In this document: in pieces, positions 27,233-35,659 of the stretch
Numbering within the stretch: the stretch's first letter is position 1
Layout of the letters: each line of letters begins with the position of its first letter
Assembly: GCF_014650695.1 (NCBI RefSeq)
Contig: NZ_BMVL01000002.1
Location: 548,721-612,720 of the forward strand
DNA from: Streptomyces avidinii
GTDB lineage: Bacteria > Actinomycetota > Actinomycetes > Streptomycetales > Streptomycetaceae
Direction: 5' to 3'
DNA: 64,000 bases
Position numbers and translations under genes: made by a program
Notes under the pieces: generated by a model
Told to the model about the DNA's origin: nothing
Database searches by the model: none
What the model saw: only the letters and a program-made list of their open reading frames with translations

Positions 27233-27628
27233 TCACATGGGGCGGGGCTGGCCGAAGAGGAGGTCGTAGCCGGGCGGGAGCTGGAGCAGAACCTCACGTG
27301 TGAGGGCGTCTCCCGCCGCTGCGGCCACGGTGGAGAGGACCGCGCCGACGTCCCACAGGGCGGTCTTCTCGGTGGCACCTTCGATCCAGGCCGCGGTCGC
27401 GCGGACGAATCGTTCCGGGGAGAGTGGCTCGGCGGCCTGCAGGGGATTGAGGAGGATCAGGGCGTACGTCTCGGGCAGGCGGGCGGCGAGCGCGGCTCGC
27501 ACGGTGCCCACCAGGTGTGCGCCCAGCAGCGCCAGAACGACGCGGGCCACCCGTTCGACCTCTTCCCGTGTCCCGTACTCGCCGCGTTCCTGTACGTGGT
27601 CAAGGAACGCCTCCTGGCGCATCGGCAT
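27233..27628 (-). CDS. DUF2267 family protein
   Basis: A 131-residue helical protein: MPMRQEAFLDHVQERGEYGT, EEVERVARVVLALLGAHLVG and LPPGYDLLFGQPRPM. The start is set by GGAGGTGA just upstream of ATG 27628. The last block is shared with the frameshifted neighbour, suggesting a tandem duplication. It lies directly after hsp20 on the same strand with an 80-base gap, so co-transcription from the RheA-type promoter region is possible. Confidence 0.75.
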   Translation of the reverse strand: MPMRQEAFLDHVQERGEYGTREEVERVARVVLALLGAHLVGTVRAALAARLPETYALILLNPLQAAEPLSPERFVRATAAWIEGATEKTALWDVGAVLSTVAAAAGDALTREVLLQLPPGYDLLFGQPRPM

Positions 27629-27708
27629 TACGTCACCTCCAGGTCGGGGTGCGGAGGACGGGTGCCGGAGGGGAGGAATCCCGTCCTCCGCGGCCGGGGG
27701 CAGCGGGT

Positions 27709-28143
27709 TCAGCCGGTGATCTGCTTGCGGTCGGACTCGCCGCCGATGGCGATCTTCCGCGGCTTGGCGCGCTCGGCGATCGGGATCCGCAGGGTCAGGA
27801 CACCCGCGTCGTAGTCGGCCTCGATGCGCTCGGTGTCCAGGGTGTCGGCCAGCATGACCTGGCGGGAGAAGACACCGAGGGGCCGCTCGGAGAGCTCCAT
27901 CTGCACGGTCTCGCCCTGGGCGGCCGGACGGCGCTCCGCCTTGACGGTCAGCATGTTCCGTTCGACGTCGATGTCGATCGCCTCGGTGCTCACTCCGGGC
28001 AGGTCGAAGGCGATCACGTATTCGTCGCCCTCGCGGTAGGCGTCCATCGGCATTACGGACGGCTTCGACCAGGTCCCGGTCGTACCCGACAGCTGCTGGA
28101 AGATCCGGTCCATCTCGCGGAACGGGTCGGTGCGCATCAACAT
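27709..28143 (-). CDS. Small heat-shock protein Hsp20 (Hsp18-like)
   Basis: A 144-residue alpha-crystallin-type chaperone that holds unfolding proteins. It begins MLMRTDPFREMDRIFQQLSG and has the crystallin core (YVIAFDLPGVSTEAIDIDVE, LTVKAERRP, FSRQVMLADTLDTERIEADY) and the conserved GVLTLRIPIAE near the end. A perfect RheA operator lies about 70 bases upstream, as for hsp18 of S. albus, so it is very likely heat-inducible by loss of repression. No rheA gene is in the window. Confidence 0.9.
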   Translation of the reverse strand: MLMRTDPFREMDRIFQQLSGTTGTWSKPSVMPMDAYREGDEYVIAFDLPGVSTEAIDIDVERNMLTVKAERRPAAQGETVQMELSERPLGVFSRQVMLADTLDTERIEADYDAGVLTLRIPIAERAKPRKIAIGGESDRKQITG

Positions 28144-28210
28144 CGCGAAACACCTCCAGTGGGTTCAGGCAGGAACTGCCAATGCGCTTCAACGTGCTTC
28201 CGTTGTAACA

Positions 28211-28229
28211 TGTCATCGAAACGATGACA
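28211..28229. promoter_or_regulatory. RheA-type operator
   Basis: TGTCATC, five bases, GATGACA: exactly the inverted repeat described for the RheA repressor upstream of hsp18 in Streptomyces albus. It sits between hsp20 and the divergent small gene. Confidence 0.85.
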
Positions 28230-28234
28230 AGCAA

Positions 28235-28257
28235 TGCGTCACCCTAGTGATGACGCA
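28235..28257. promoter_or_regulatory. Second RheA-like inverted repeat
   Basis: Arms TGCGTCACC and GATGACGCA (8 of 9 pairs) separated by five bases. The centre has the same TCAxC-N5-GATGA geometry as the operator five bases away. Probably a second, weaker repressor site. Confidence 0.55.
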
Positions 28258-28296
28258 AAAATGGCGTCCCGAGCATGACGATGGGAGGTGGTGGCC

Positions 28297-28725
28297 GTGG
28301 CCGCATCCGAGCAGCCGCCTTCGCCTGCGGACACCGAGCAGCCGCCCTCCTTCGACGCCGCAGCCGCAGCTCTGCGCTCCGTACGCGGCCTTCTGGACGA
28401 GGCCGCGCAGTCCCCGCGCGGACAGCACGCCGCGCGCCGCGCCCACCTGGGCGCCCAGGATTCTGAACTGGCTGACCGCATCGACGCCATGACCGGGCAC
28501 ACCGACCGACTCCGCCACGACCCACGACCAACGCAACGCTTGACCCGCCCCACCTTTGCCCCGGGTGCCGGCCCCACGCCCCTCCGTCGATCCACCCACG
28601 TCGGCCGTCCCGGCCCGAGTTCCGGCCTCGCGGTTACAGGCTTTCCGGTGGGAGAAACAGGCCCCTACCGGGGCCGTGCCCGTACGGCAGTCTTCCGGGC
28701 TTCTGGACACGCACCATCACGGTGA
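28297..28725 (+). CDS. Hypothetical protein divergent from hsp20
   Basis: GTG 28297 has GGGAGG eight bases upstream. The first ~70 residues (DAAAAALRSVRGLLDEAAQS and onward) look like a helical, real protein; the rest is Pro/Arg-rich and may be out of frame. No family is recognised. It is not a RheA-like regulator. Confidence 0.35.
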   Translation: MAASEQPPSPADTEQPPSFDAAAAALRSVRGLLDEAAQSPRGQHAARRAHLGAQDSELADRIDAMTGHTDRLRHDPRPTQRLTRPTFAPGAGPTPLRRSTHVGRPGPSSGLAVTGFPVGETGPYRGRARTAVFRASGHAPSR

Positions 28726-28937
28726 TCGCCCGTGTCCGATTGCAAGATTCCCGACTGCCGCAGCAGCCGCCACTGGACCCCTGGGCGCCACCCAGAGGAC
28801 CGGAGCCGTCATCGTCACCCACGACACCCGACGACACCCGCGAGCCCGTCACCTACGCACCCGACCGCACCGGTCCCGGGCCGCTTTCGTCCATGGATCG
28901 CACGACGGTGCGTCACCGGTCCGGCGCCGGTTGCCGG

Positions 28938-29279
28938 TCAGGTGGGGCGGTGCCAGCGGGTCTGTTCACGCATACGGTGCTCGATCACTCTCAGGTCGAT
29001 GATCGCAAGCACGGCCAGCGCGAAGCAGATCGCTGCCAGCACGACGTACACGCTGCGGGACGGATCGGCCTGGGGGGTCGCCCGGGAAGCGAGGAACGAC
29101 AAGAGGGCGCTGCCGAAGACGAATACGGGGGCCGCCCAGAGCGAAAGAAGGCGGCGCAGGCGCAGGTCACTGCGGGCCCACTGGGCTTCCGAACCGTCGT
29201 GCCGCCACCGTGTGGCGGTCTGCCGTGCGTGTCGGTCGGCGGCACGCAAGCGGGCGTGTCTGCGCGCCGAGGATCCCAT
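28938..29279 (-). CDS. Small two-helix membrane protein
   Basis: A 113-residue protein. A basic N-terminal part ends RSDLRLRRLLSLW; hydrophobic helices follow at about residues 50-66 and 77-96, then EHRMREQTRW. The RSDLRLRRLLS start of the membrane part recalls DUF6343-type Streptomyces proteins, but I am not sure of that. No partner gene is obvious. Confidence 0.55.
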   Translation of the reverse strand: MGSSARRHARLRAADRHARQTATRWRHDGSEAQWARSDLRLRRLLSLWAAPVFVFGSALLSFLASRATPQADPSRSVYVVLAAICFALAVLAIIDLRVIEHRMREQTRWHRPT

Positions 29280-29489
29280 GGCCTCTCACCTCACACATCC
29301 CGTCGGCTGCTCATCAAGCCCCTGCCCATCCCGTGACCGCTCACTCCCCCGCCGCGCTCATCGCGTACCGGACACGGGCCTGCAGCCGACGGTCGCCTCG
29401 AAAGGCCCGGGCCGCGCCCTACTGGCCAATCGGTCAGCGATGTCGGGCGGGGCATCGGCGGGGATGCGAACGAGAGCACTTCTCACTGA

Positions 29490-29825
29490 TCACGTCCGAG
29501 CGCAGCCGTTTGAAGCGGACCGGGTACCGAAAGACGCCACTGGACCGACGGCGGTGTCGGCGCTGATCTCCGCGACCGGTTCGGGTTCGACAGGCTTGTC
29601 GGCTACGCCAGGCGAGAACCGCATGCCCGTCCGGGGATGTTCGCGGGCGGCGTCGGCGAGTTTGCCGCCGACCAGGCGGGCGGCCTCGACACACAGGGGC
29701 AGCGGGGCACGCCTGCCGAGGAGACGCCGGGGTCGGATCATTGTTCCGATGGCCGCTTCCGCCGTGTCCCCGCGGCGGAGCTGTATCAGCCCTGTGCGCC
29801 CTGGCCCGGCCAGGTGCGTCGTCAT
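29490..29825 (-). CDS. Hypothetical protein, 111 residues
   Basis: ATG 29825 (MTTHLAGPGRTGLIQLRRGD) is preceded by GGGAG. A likely helix ARLVGGKLADAAREHPRTG lies in the middle. No known family, signal or membrane segment. Support is modest: start context and composition only. Confidence 0.3.
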   Translation of the reverse strand: MTTHLAGPGRTGLIQLRRGDTAEAAIGTMIRPRRLLGRRAPLPLCVEAARLVGGKLADAAREHPRTGMRFSPGVADKPVEPEPVAEISADTAVGPVASFGTRSASNGCART

Positions 29826-30013
29826 CGCGCACAGCTCCCGGTCCGGCCTGGCGCCATCCGTGCCCCCCTGTAGTGCAGGGCGACGGCCCAGGCAGAGTGC
29901 GCAGAGGGTTGGGCCTGCCTCGGTCCTCGGAGGAGGGGTCGTCCATCGCGCCTGTTTCGCCCAGACGAGCGAACCGTCTGAATTGTCGTGCCGGTGGCAG
30001 CTGCCCGCGCCGA

Positions 30014-30508
30014 TCAGTCTGCTGCCAGCGGCGCATCCGTTGCGGCCAGCGTGTGCACACACGTGACGTCGGCCGGGGCGGCGGGGATGCACATGCGTCG
30101 CAGGAGGTCTCGTGTGGTGCGCAGGTTCAGGGTGCTGCGCCAGGAGATGCCTGGGTGACGCGACCGCAGATGCGCCAGGGCACGGTTGCCGAGGCCGCTG
30201 GAGAGGAAGTACTCGTCGATGTCGACGCCGGTGATCACCCCGGTGCCGCAGGCCGTACAGATCTGGTAGTGGACCTGGCCGACGACCTTACGAACGTGGA
30301 CCAGGAGCAGGCACTCCTGCCCTGGGCTGGGATCGCCGGGGATGTGGGTGGAGAGGAATTCGATGTCGCGGTAGGCCCGGATCCTGCGGCGCAGCCGCCT
30401 GCCGAGTCCTTCGCGACGGCGCCCCTGCCTCGCGGCGTACGGTGGCGCGCCGGGTTGGGGGGCGGAACGGAAGAGGGCGCTCGTGGAACGTGCATGGTCT
30501 CCGGACAT
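30014..30508 (-). CDS. Hypothetical protein with GNAT-like features
   Basis: A 164-residue protein. After a basic head it reads IEFLSTHIPGDPSPGQECLL, LVHVRKVVGQVHYQICTACG, TGVITGVDIDEYFLSSGLGN and RALAHLRSRHPGISWRSTL. The G-L-G-N-R-A-L segment after a beta-strand is arranged like motif A of GNAT acetyltransferases, and GxxWRSTL like motif B. I have seen similar Streptomyces proteins but cannot name the family. I used the ATG at 30508; an upstream ATG at 30562 exists. Confidence 0.55.
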   Translation of the reverse strand: MSGDHARSTSALFRSAPQPGAPPYAARQGRRREGLGRRLRRRIRAYRDIEFLSTHIPGDPSPGQECLLLVHVRKVVGQVHYQICTACGTGVITGVDIDEYFLSSGLGNRALAHLRSRHPGISWRSTLNLRTTRDLLRRMCIPAAPADVTCVHTLAATDAPLAAD

Positions 30509-31027
30509 GGACCTCGTATGCCCCAGAGGCGGCCCCTGATGCTTCCAGGCCCTGAAACACACGGTATCTGGCTCGCAGGCGTCGATTCCCGAGGTCAGAG
30601 GCTGTGCGCGGGCATCGGCGCAGCAGTAGGCGTGGTGCCGCGCGGACGACGGCGGCGGAGGTCAGGCCGAAGATTGTGCCTGCTGCGACGTCGGGGTGTA
30701 GCGCGCGCCGCTCGGATCGGTTCGGTTCCCACCCCTGAGTGCGGGAACGGCGCATGCAGCCACGGCCGGCGGCCAGGTGGGAGCAACGGCGGTGGTGAAG
30801 GCGACGGCGGGTGTGTTCCGGAAGGGGGATGAGCTGTCGGCCGGTCCTCGACGTCGTGGTGGGTGACCCCTCGGGGCCGTCTTCGCGTGGCTGTGAATGT
30901 GGGCGTCCAGCGCGGAGTAGCGCGCGCCGCGGCTCTATAGGCAGCGCTGGCTTCACCGGATCCGCGTGCAGGCCCGCGAGCGCCGCGTCCACGATGTCGC
31001 CGTGGAAACAGCAGGCTGGGCCCGAAG
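30509..31027. other. No recognisable gene
   Basis: Frames here are open on the minus strand but Arg/Pro-rich. I recognise no conserved block. Confidence 0.35.
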
Positions 31028-31534
31028 TCAACCTTCGGTGTACTGGAGGGCTTCATGCACCGCCGCGTTGGGCGATGGCTGGCCCATCAACACGCACAGC
31101 GTGTATATGGCGTCATCGACGGCCCGGCGCGCGTCGGGGTCGTCCGGTGCCGCGCGCAAACGGATTCGGGCGTCGAAGAACTTGCCCAGAGCACGCTCGG
31201 CGTCGGTTCGAGTCGGCATGAGGAAAGGCCCTGACCTGCGTGATTGGGCGGCGCGCCGCTGGGCGGCCCGCACCGCGTCGTCGAGAGCCTTCTGGACCTC
31301 TGCGGGTACGGGTACACCCCGCGATCCGGCGACCATCGCCTCCGCCATCGCTGCCACGGGCAGGTCGGCGTGCGCGGCTGCGGCCCGCAAGGCCTCCTGC
31401 GCCAAGTGGGCGGAAGTCGGCACCGTCGCCATCAGCATGCCCACCGCCCACGACTGGGCCGGCTCGGGCGGTGTCCCCGCATGCGTGGTGCGCCCCTTCT
31501 GCAAGCGGCCAGGGGTGAGAACGTCGGCGCTCAT
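31028..31534 (-). CDS. ANTAR-like/DUF5133 protein
   Basis: A 168-residue protein. Its first half reads AVGMLMATVPTSAHLAQEAL and MAEAMVAGSRGVPVP, like an ANTAR RNA-binding helix bundle. Its second half reads LMPTRTDAERALGKFF and AVDDAIYTLCVLMG, the DUF5133 block. ATG 31534 has AAGGGA upstream and begins MSADVLTPGRLQKG. A Streptomyces RNA-binding or regulatory role is inferred. Related pieces lie at 1-195 and 34050-34330. Confidence 0.65.
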   Translation of the reverse strand: MSADVLTPGRLQKGRTTHAGTPPEPAQSWAVGMLMATVPTSAHLAQEALRAAAAHADLPVAAMAEAMVAGSRGVPVPAEVQKALDDAVRAAQRRAAQSRRSGPFLMPTRTDAERALGKFFDARIRLRAAPDDPDARRAVDDAIYTLCVLMGQPSPNAAVHEALQYTEG

Positions 31535-31695
31535 GAAGATCACGTCCCTTCGAAGACGCCGCCTTGGGGCATGGGTCCTGTAAATCAACCTGCCCCACCG
31601 AAAACAGAACGATGCATACGAAATCCCTCTGCCCGCATGTACCACCAGCAGCGCGTTCAATCCCGGGCCGAGCAGGCCACCGACTGGAGGCTTCG

Positions 31696-31737
31696 GTGAG
31701 CACCTGCGCGGAGGGGAAGGGTGGGGCAGGTGCTCAC
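31696..31737. terminator. Hairpin, possible terminator
   Basis: A perfect 12-bp stem, GTGAGCACCTGC with GCAGGTGCTCAC, around an 18-base purine-rich loop. No genes end directly here, so it may be a relic or a leader structure. Confidence 0.4.
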
Positions 31738-31957
31738 GGGGGGGGCGGCCGAAGGCCGCTCAGTGCGACGGCCGCCCTCTACAGCTTAAATTCACCCGGT
31801 CCGAGGTGTCACGTGCCATGGTCGTCATCCATGAGCCGTGGCAGGGGCGACCGCCGTGCACACCCCGTAAGGGTGAGCGGCACCTCCCCCACGGTCACGT
31901 CCAGGCGCAGCACATCACCTCTGCTGGTGGCAGCGGACTCCGCAGTAGCGACCCGGC

Positions 31958-32170
31958 GCCACCACCGCCCTCGAAGCCGGAGACATACCGGCGTGGCTGC
32001 GGCCGCGCCCCGTCGCGGCCCTCCACCAGGTCGGCCCCACCACCGCGGCCGAACTGCGCGCCTACGGCCTGCATACCATTGGCGTCATCGCCGACGCCCC
32101 GCGCCTACCGTGATCCGTCTTTTCGGCGCCGCCACCGGCTCCCACCAGAAACGAGCCCACTCCCGAGCCT
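31958..32170 (+). pseudogene. DNA polymerase IV (DinB) remnant
   Basis: The frame reads DIPAWLRPRPVAALHQVGPT and TAAELRAYGLHTIGVIADAP, then a stop at 32111-32113. In another frame it continues IRLFGAATGSHQ. DinB/Pol IV has WLRPRPVxALxGVGxxTAxxLxxxGLxTIGxLA...LxRLFGxAxGxxLHxRAxG at its helix-hairpin-helix. Only this ~60-residue segment is left, and it is frameshifted. Confidence 0.65.
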
Positions 32171-32174
32171 TACC

Positions 32175-32693
32175 TCAAGGTCCACGACCGCCGGCGATGG
32201 GCACGGATTGAACCGGGCGGAGGTTCGTGACTGGCAGGCCGTGCTCGGCCCGCAGGCGCTCGGCCACGAGCGAGCGGTGGCATGCTTCCGGATCGCGCTC
32301 GACGCAGAAGAGAGCGGTTACCGGGCCGCTCGGAAGCTCCGCCACGAGCGCGTCGAGGTCGAAGGGGTCGAGGATCTCCCGGGTGTAGCGTTCGGCGTAC
32401 TCGGGCGCCAGCGCGGTGCGGTTGCGCTTGCCCACGCCCTGGCGGTCGTCCTCGCGGTACTGGAGATGACGCAGTTCTGTCGTCGGCGCCAACTCCTTCA
32501 CGTGCCGGTAGCCGATGTCCACCGCGGAGAGCGCGTGCTGGAGCCGCACAGAGTTCGCCCAGGAGTAGTCGGGGCCCCGAACGCCGCGGCGCTGGCGAAG
32601 GTCGAGCAGCAGCCCCACACCCCCACTGGCGAGCATCTCGAGGAAGGCTCCGGCCGTGAAGCCGTAGACGCCGATCGTCGCGATGCGTCTCAT
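32175..32693 (-). CDS. DUF488 family protein
   Basis: A 172-residue protein with ATIGVYGFTAGAFLEMLA, LLLDLRQRRGVRGPDYSW and the metal-like signature FCVERDPEACHRSLVAERL. These match DUF488 (C-x-E-x9-C-H). The activity is unknown; an interaction with nucleotides or DNA repair has been suggested for relatives. ATG 32693 has GGAGGG upstream. Confidence 0.8.
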   Translation of the reverse strand: MRRIATIGVYGFTAGAFLEMLASGGVGLLLDLRQRRGVRGPDYSWANSVRLQHALSAVDIGYRHVKELAPTTELRHLQYREDDRQGVGKRNRTALAPEYAERYTREILDPFDLDALVAELPSGPVTALFCVERDPEACHRSLVAERLRAEHGLPVTNLRPVQSVPIAGGRGP

Positions 32694-32844
32694 CGCAGTA
32701 CCCTCCGTCGTCCGTGCGCCGCCGTCCATACTCGACGGTCCACTTTTCACCCGTCTACCGGTACTGTGCCCGGCTCGGCGGTGCTTCCGGCCGCCGCGAT
32801 GGAGGAAGATGAAGGGAGCGGGCTGTGGCAGGAGGTGGAGCACC

Positions 32845-33224
32845 GTGGATTCGGTCCCTCCCGAGAACGAGCAACCGCCCTCCGCGGCGGAATCGCTGCC
32901 CGGAGCCTGGTGTCACGGGCGACTGTACGAACTGTTCCACGGGGCTGCGCCTGCGGATGAAGAAGCGCCGGCTGCGGTCGCGCGCGCCTGCGTCGATCTC
33001 ATGGATGTCAGCGGGGCGTCGGTCTCCCTCTACGGCGGCCCGGAAATCCGGTAGAGACCGATCATGAGGAGGTTCACCAGGCCACTGGAATGATCATGGT
33101 GCATCTCGGAGTCGATCCCCCCGATGCGCTGGCCCGCCTGAGGGCCCACGCCTTCTCCCACGGCAAGACCGTGACCGAAGCCGCTTTCGACGTGATCGCC
33201 GGGAGAATCAGGTTCCATGACTAA
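32845..33224 (+). pseudogene. GAF-ANTAR gene with internal deletion
   Basis: A GTG with GGAGG upstream starts a copy of the 1252-2019 gene (RACVDLMDVSGASVSLYGG) that stops at 33054, just where the GAF domain would begin its second half. Downstream, in another frame, the ANTAR end is intact: HEEVHQATGMIMVHLGV, TVTEAAFDVIAGRIRFHD. About 135 codons, from SGEDPDI to DEAETD of the intact copy, are deleted. The result is a short frame plus an out-of-frame ANTAR tail. Confidence 0.75.
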
Positions 33225-33271
33225 GCCCGCCATCACCGGTGTGGCTGGAGCAGGGAAACGGTGACACCCGC

Positions 33272-34006
33272 ATGACCACCCGAGAGCAGCAGCTCACCGA
33301 GGCGTTCGTCGCGCTCAGCGACACCCTCGGGATGAACGTGGACCCTCTCGTCCTCCTCGGACGCCTCGTCCACCACAGTGTCGCCCTGACCTCACTCGAC
33401 GCGGCCGGAGTCATGCTCGCCAACTCCCGCGGAGGCCTGCGCTCGGCGATCACCACGGAGCACGCCGCGGAACTCACCGAGATCTGGCAGGCCGAGACCA
33501 GGCAGGGCCCCTGCATCGACGCCTTCACCACCTGTTCCCCGGTCCACGCCCCCGACCTCGCGTCGCAGAAGGACCGCTGGCCCGACTTCGTTCCCCTCGC
33601 GCGAGCGGCCGGATACGAGAGCGCCCATGCCCTCCCCCTGCACCACAGTGGGCAGACCATCGGCGCACTCAACCTCCTGGCCCACCGGCCCACCGCCCTC
33701 ACGGACGCCGATAACCTCCTCCTGCGTGCCCTGGCCGACGTCGCCACCACGGCCGTCCTGTCCTGGGACCGCCAACCGCTGCGTCCCGAGGACATCACGA
33801 CCCGCACCCAGGTCGCCCTGGCCGGCAAAGCCGTCTTCGACACCGCCAGCGGCATGCTCGCCGCCACCGCCGACATCACACCCGCCCAAGGTGCCGTCCG
33901 ACTCCACGCCTACGCCGACCATCACCACCTGCGCCCCACCGACGTGGCCGACCAGCTCGTACGCCGCACCCTCGACCCCCATGTCGTCCTCACCGAACGC
34001 ACCTGA
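33272..34006 (+). CDS. GAF-ANTAR protein (paralogue of 2066-2800)
   Basis: A 244-residue protein, MTTREQQLTEAFVALSDTLG and onward, colinear with the 2066 gene over its whole length: GAF core TRQGPCIDAF and IGALNLLAHRP, then the C-terminal ANTAR-type helices ASGMLAATADITPAQGAV. It would act as an RNA-binding antiterminator. The partner gene before it is broken, so this half of the duplicated module may work alone. The ATG is chosen by alignment with its paralogue. Confidence 0.85.
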   Translation: MTTREQQLTEAFVALSDTLGMNVDPLVLLGRLVHHSVALTSLDAAGVMLANSRGGLRSAITTEHAAELTEIWQAETRQGPCIDAFTTCSPVHAPDLASQKDRWPDFVPLARAAGYESAHALPLHHSGQTIGALNLLAHRPTALTDADNLLLRALADVATTAVLSWDRQPLRPEDITTRTQVALAGKAVFDTASGMLAATADITPAQGAVRLHAYADHHHLRPTDVADQLVRRTLDPHVVLTERT

Positions 34007-34049
34007 CCGCCCAACTCACCCGGGCAGTCGGCGCACTATCAGGCCGTGT

Positions 34050-34330
34050 ACTGGTGGACCTCTTTGGCCGCCGCCCACGGGGAAGATTTCGCGGCAACAC
34101 GCACAGCGCGCAGACGGCACCGTCCACGGCCCGTCGCGCTCAGGAATCCTGCGGCGCCGCGCAGAAACGGACCCGGGCGTCGCAGAACCGGCCCAGCGCC
34201 CTCTCGGCGGCCGCGGCGACGGTCGGCGTCAGCACACCGGCCCCCAACAGCCGGACGCCGACAATCGGACGGTCAAGGCGCTGCCGCGGCCGTCAGAACC
34301 AACTGGGCCGACCGAGCGGGGTCGAAAAGC
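34050..34330 (-). pseudogene. ANTAR/DUF5133 remnant
   Basis: Pieces of the 31028-31534 protein are visible in shifted minus frames: AWAVGMLFDPARSAQ, then AERALGRFCDARVRFCAAPQ, then ALCVLPRN. At DNA level the plus strand around 34100-34190 aligns with 31090-31180. Stops and indels interrupt it. It completes a decayed copy of the left-end module. Confidence 0.5.
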
Positions 34331-34522
34331 ATGCCCACCGCCCACGCGAGGCAGAAGATTTCCGAGGCGGCGCAACAGGCGGCCCGTGTCCGACCAGCAA
34401 GCCTCGCGGGACGGCCCCTCTATGCCGTGCCGCCCGCGAGCCTCGTCCCGCGGAACAGTTCCGCCTGGAAGGATGAGAGCCATTCAAGGATGCTTCACCG
34501 TGCCGTTCCGTAGGAGAACGCA

Positions 34523-34933
34523 TTGCTCAGCGTGGAAACCGAGCACCGTGGTCGGACCATCCTGGTCAGCGCGGCGGGAGACCTCGACGAAAGCGCGGCA
34601 CCCGCGCTCCAGGGAGCCCTGGACGACAACGTCTCCGGAGCACAAGCCCTCATGATCGACCTGCACGGCGTGGCAGCCATGAACAGGGCCGGGCTGCTCC
34701 ACCTCCTCGAGCTGCACCGGCGAGGCGAATGCCTGGGCCTGCGGGTCCTCGTCATCGGCTGGCAGCCCCAGCCCCGGCAACTCCTCGCCGAGACCGCCGG
34801 CATCACCGGACCCGATTCCGCCACCGAAAGGCGACACGCGCTGGCTGGCTTCCGCCACCTCATCACCCAGCGCGCGCAATGCGCCCAGAACATCGCCGCC
34901 ACCACAACCGCCGAGACCCTGCCTCGCCGGTAG
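34523..34933 (+). CDS. STAS-domain protein (anti-sigma factor antagonist-like)
   Basis: A 136-residue STAS protein: LSVETEHRGRTILVSAAGDL, DESAAPALQGALDD, ALMIDLHGVAAMNRAGLLHL, then LRVLVIGWQPQPRQLLAETA. The residue normally phosphorylated (Ser in DSSG) is replaced in AAMNRAG, so classical partner-switch phosphorylation is doubtful. It is closely similar to 51681-52088. The start has AGGAGAA upstream. Its natural partners would be the HATPase and PP2C proteins. Confidence 0.8.
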   Translation: MLSVETEHRGRTILVSAAGDLDESAAPALQGALDDNVSGAQALMIDLHGVAAMNRAGLLHLLELHRRGECLGLRVLVIGWQPQPRQLLAETAGITGPDSATERRHALAGFRHLITQRAQCAQNIAATTTAETLPRR

Positions 34934-34959
34934 CGCGACCTCGGGCTCCCACGGACCAC

Positions 34960-35254
34960 AGCGGGCGCCCGGGGCTGCTTCCGCACCGGCCGCACGCTGC
35001 GATGCAGCGGCGTCACGCAGTGTGCGGCGCAGCAGGGCGGTCGGCTGAGGCCGGCCTGCTGCGCCGCATACAGAGCGGCGTCGATGACGTCCAGGAGCCG
35101 TCGGCGCTGTGCCTGCCAGCCGAAGGCGAAGAACGCGACGCCGAGCGCGTGCAGCCGCAGAGCGAGGTCCTGGAGGGCGTGCAGGCCCGTAACATCGAGG
35201 ACTCGCAGACCGCGCAAGGTCGTAGACCATCACGCCGACGCTCTCGTCGCGCAC
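34960..35254 (-). pseudogene. STAS-like remnant
   Basis: Two minus frames together read MRDESVGVMVYDLARSA, then RVLDVTGLHALQDLALRLHA, LGVAFFAFGWQAQRRRLLDV, IDAALY. The order of strand, D-x-TGLHAL, helix, and strand (F-A-x-FGWQ) is that of a STAS domain. A frameshift separates the first 20 residues, so it is likely inactive. Confidence 0.4.
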
Positions 35255-35368
35255 GTGAGGGCTTCTTCGAGGACACCGACCTACTTGCCCTTCGGTGCGG
35301 GTACGGCGGAAACGGCGCCGGCCGGTCGCGCGCTCCTACTTCCCTCCTTTGCGATCCGTGGAGGCCGT

Positions 35369-35659
35369 TCAGCGGTCGTCGTCGGAAGCGGGGCGGGTGC
35401 CGAAGTTTCCGTATCCCTTCAGCTGGTGGGGCTTCAGGCGTTCCCCCGAGCCGGGGTCCGGCACAGGATTCGCCTCTCTGCCCGCCGCCCCTTCCTGCCG
35501 GGGGGACTCCGGGACGGCGGGGCGGGACGGCCGTTCCGTGTGGAGAGGTCCGCTGTCGCGGGACTGGATACGCCGCCCGCGGGCGAACGCGATCAGCAGA
35601 AACACCACGACGGCCACTCCGACGACCAGCAAAAAAATCCAAATCATCGCGTTGTTCAT
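35369..35659 (-). CDS. DUF6479-like membrane protein
   Basis: A 96-residue protein: an N-terminal membrane helix (MIWIFLLVVGVAVVVFLLIA), a basic stop-transfer, and a Pro/Arg-rich cytoplasmic tail ending LKPHQLKGYGNFG. This pattern matches Streptomyces DUF6479. The start MNNAMIW is well placed. Confidence 0.7.
   Translation of the reverse strand: MNNAMIWIFLLVVGVAVVVFLLIAFARGRRIQSRDSGPLHTERPSRPAVPESPRQEGAAGREANPVPDPGSGERLKPHQLKGYGNFGTRPASDDDR

Noticed and set aside
27233..28234. 333-codon minus frame over DUF2267 and hsp20
   Set aside because: The real gene starts at 27628 with its own ribosome-binding site; the extension is an alternative frame of hsp20.
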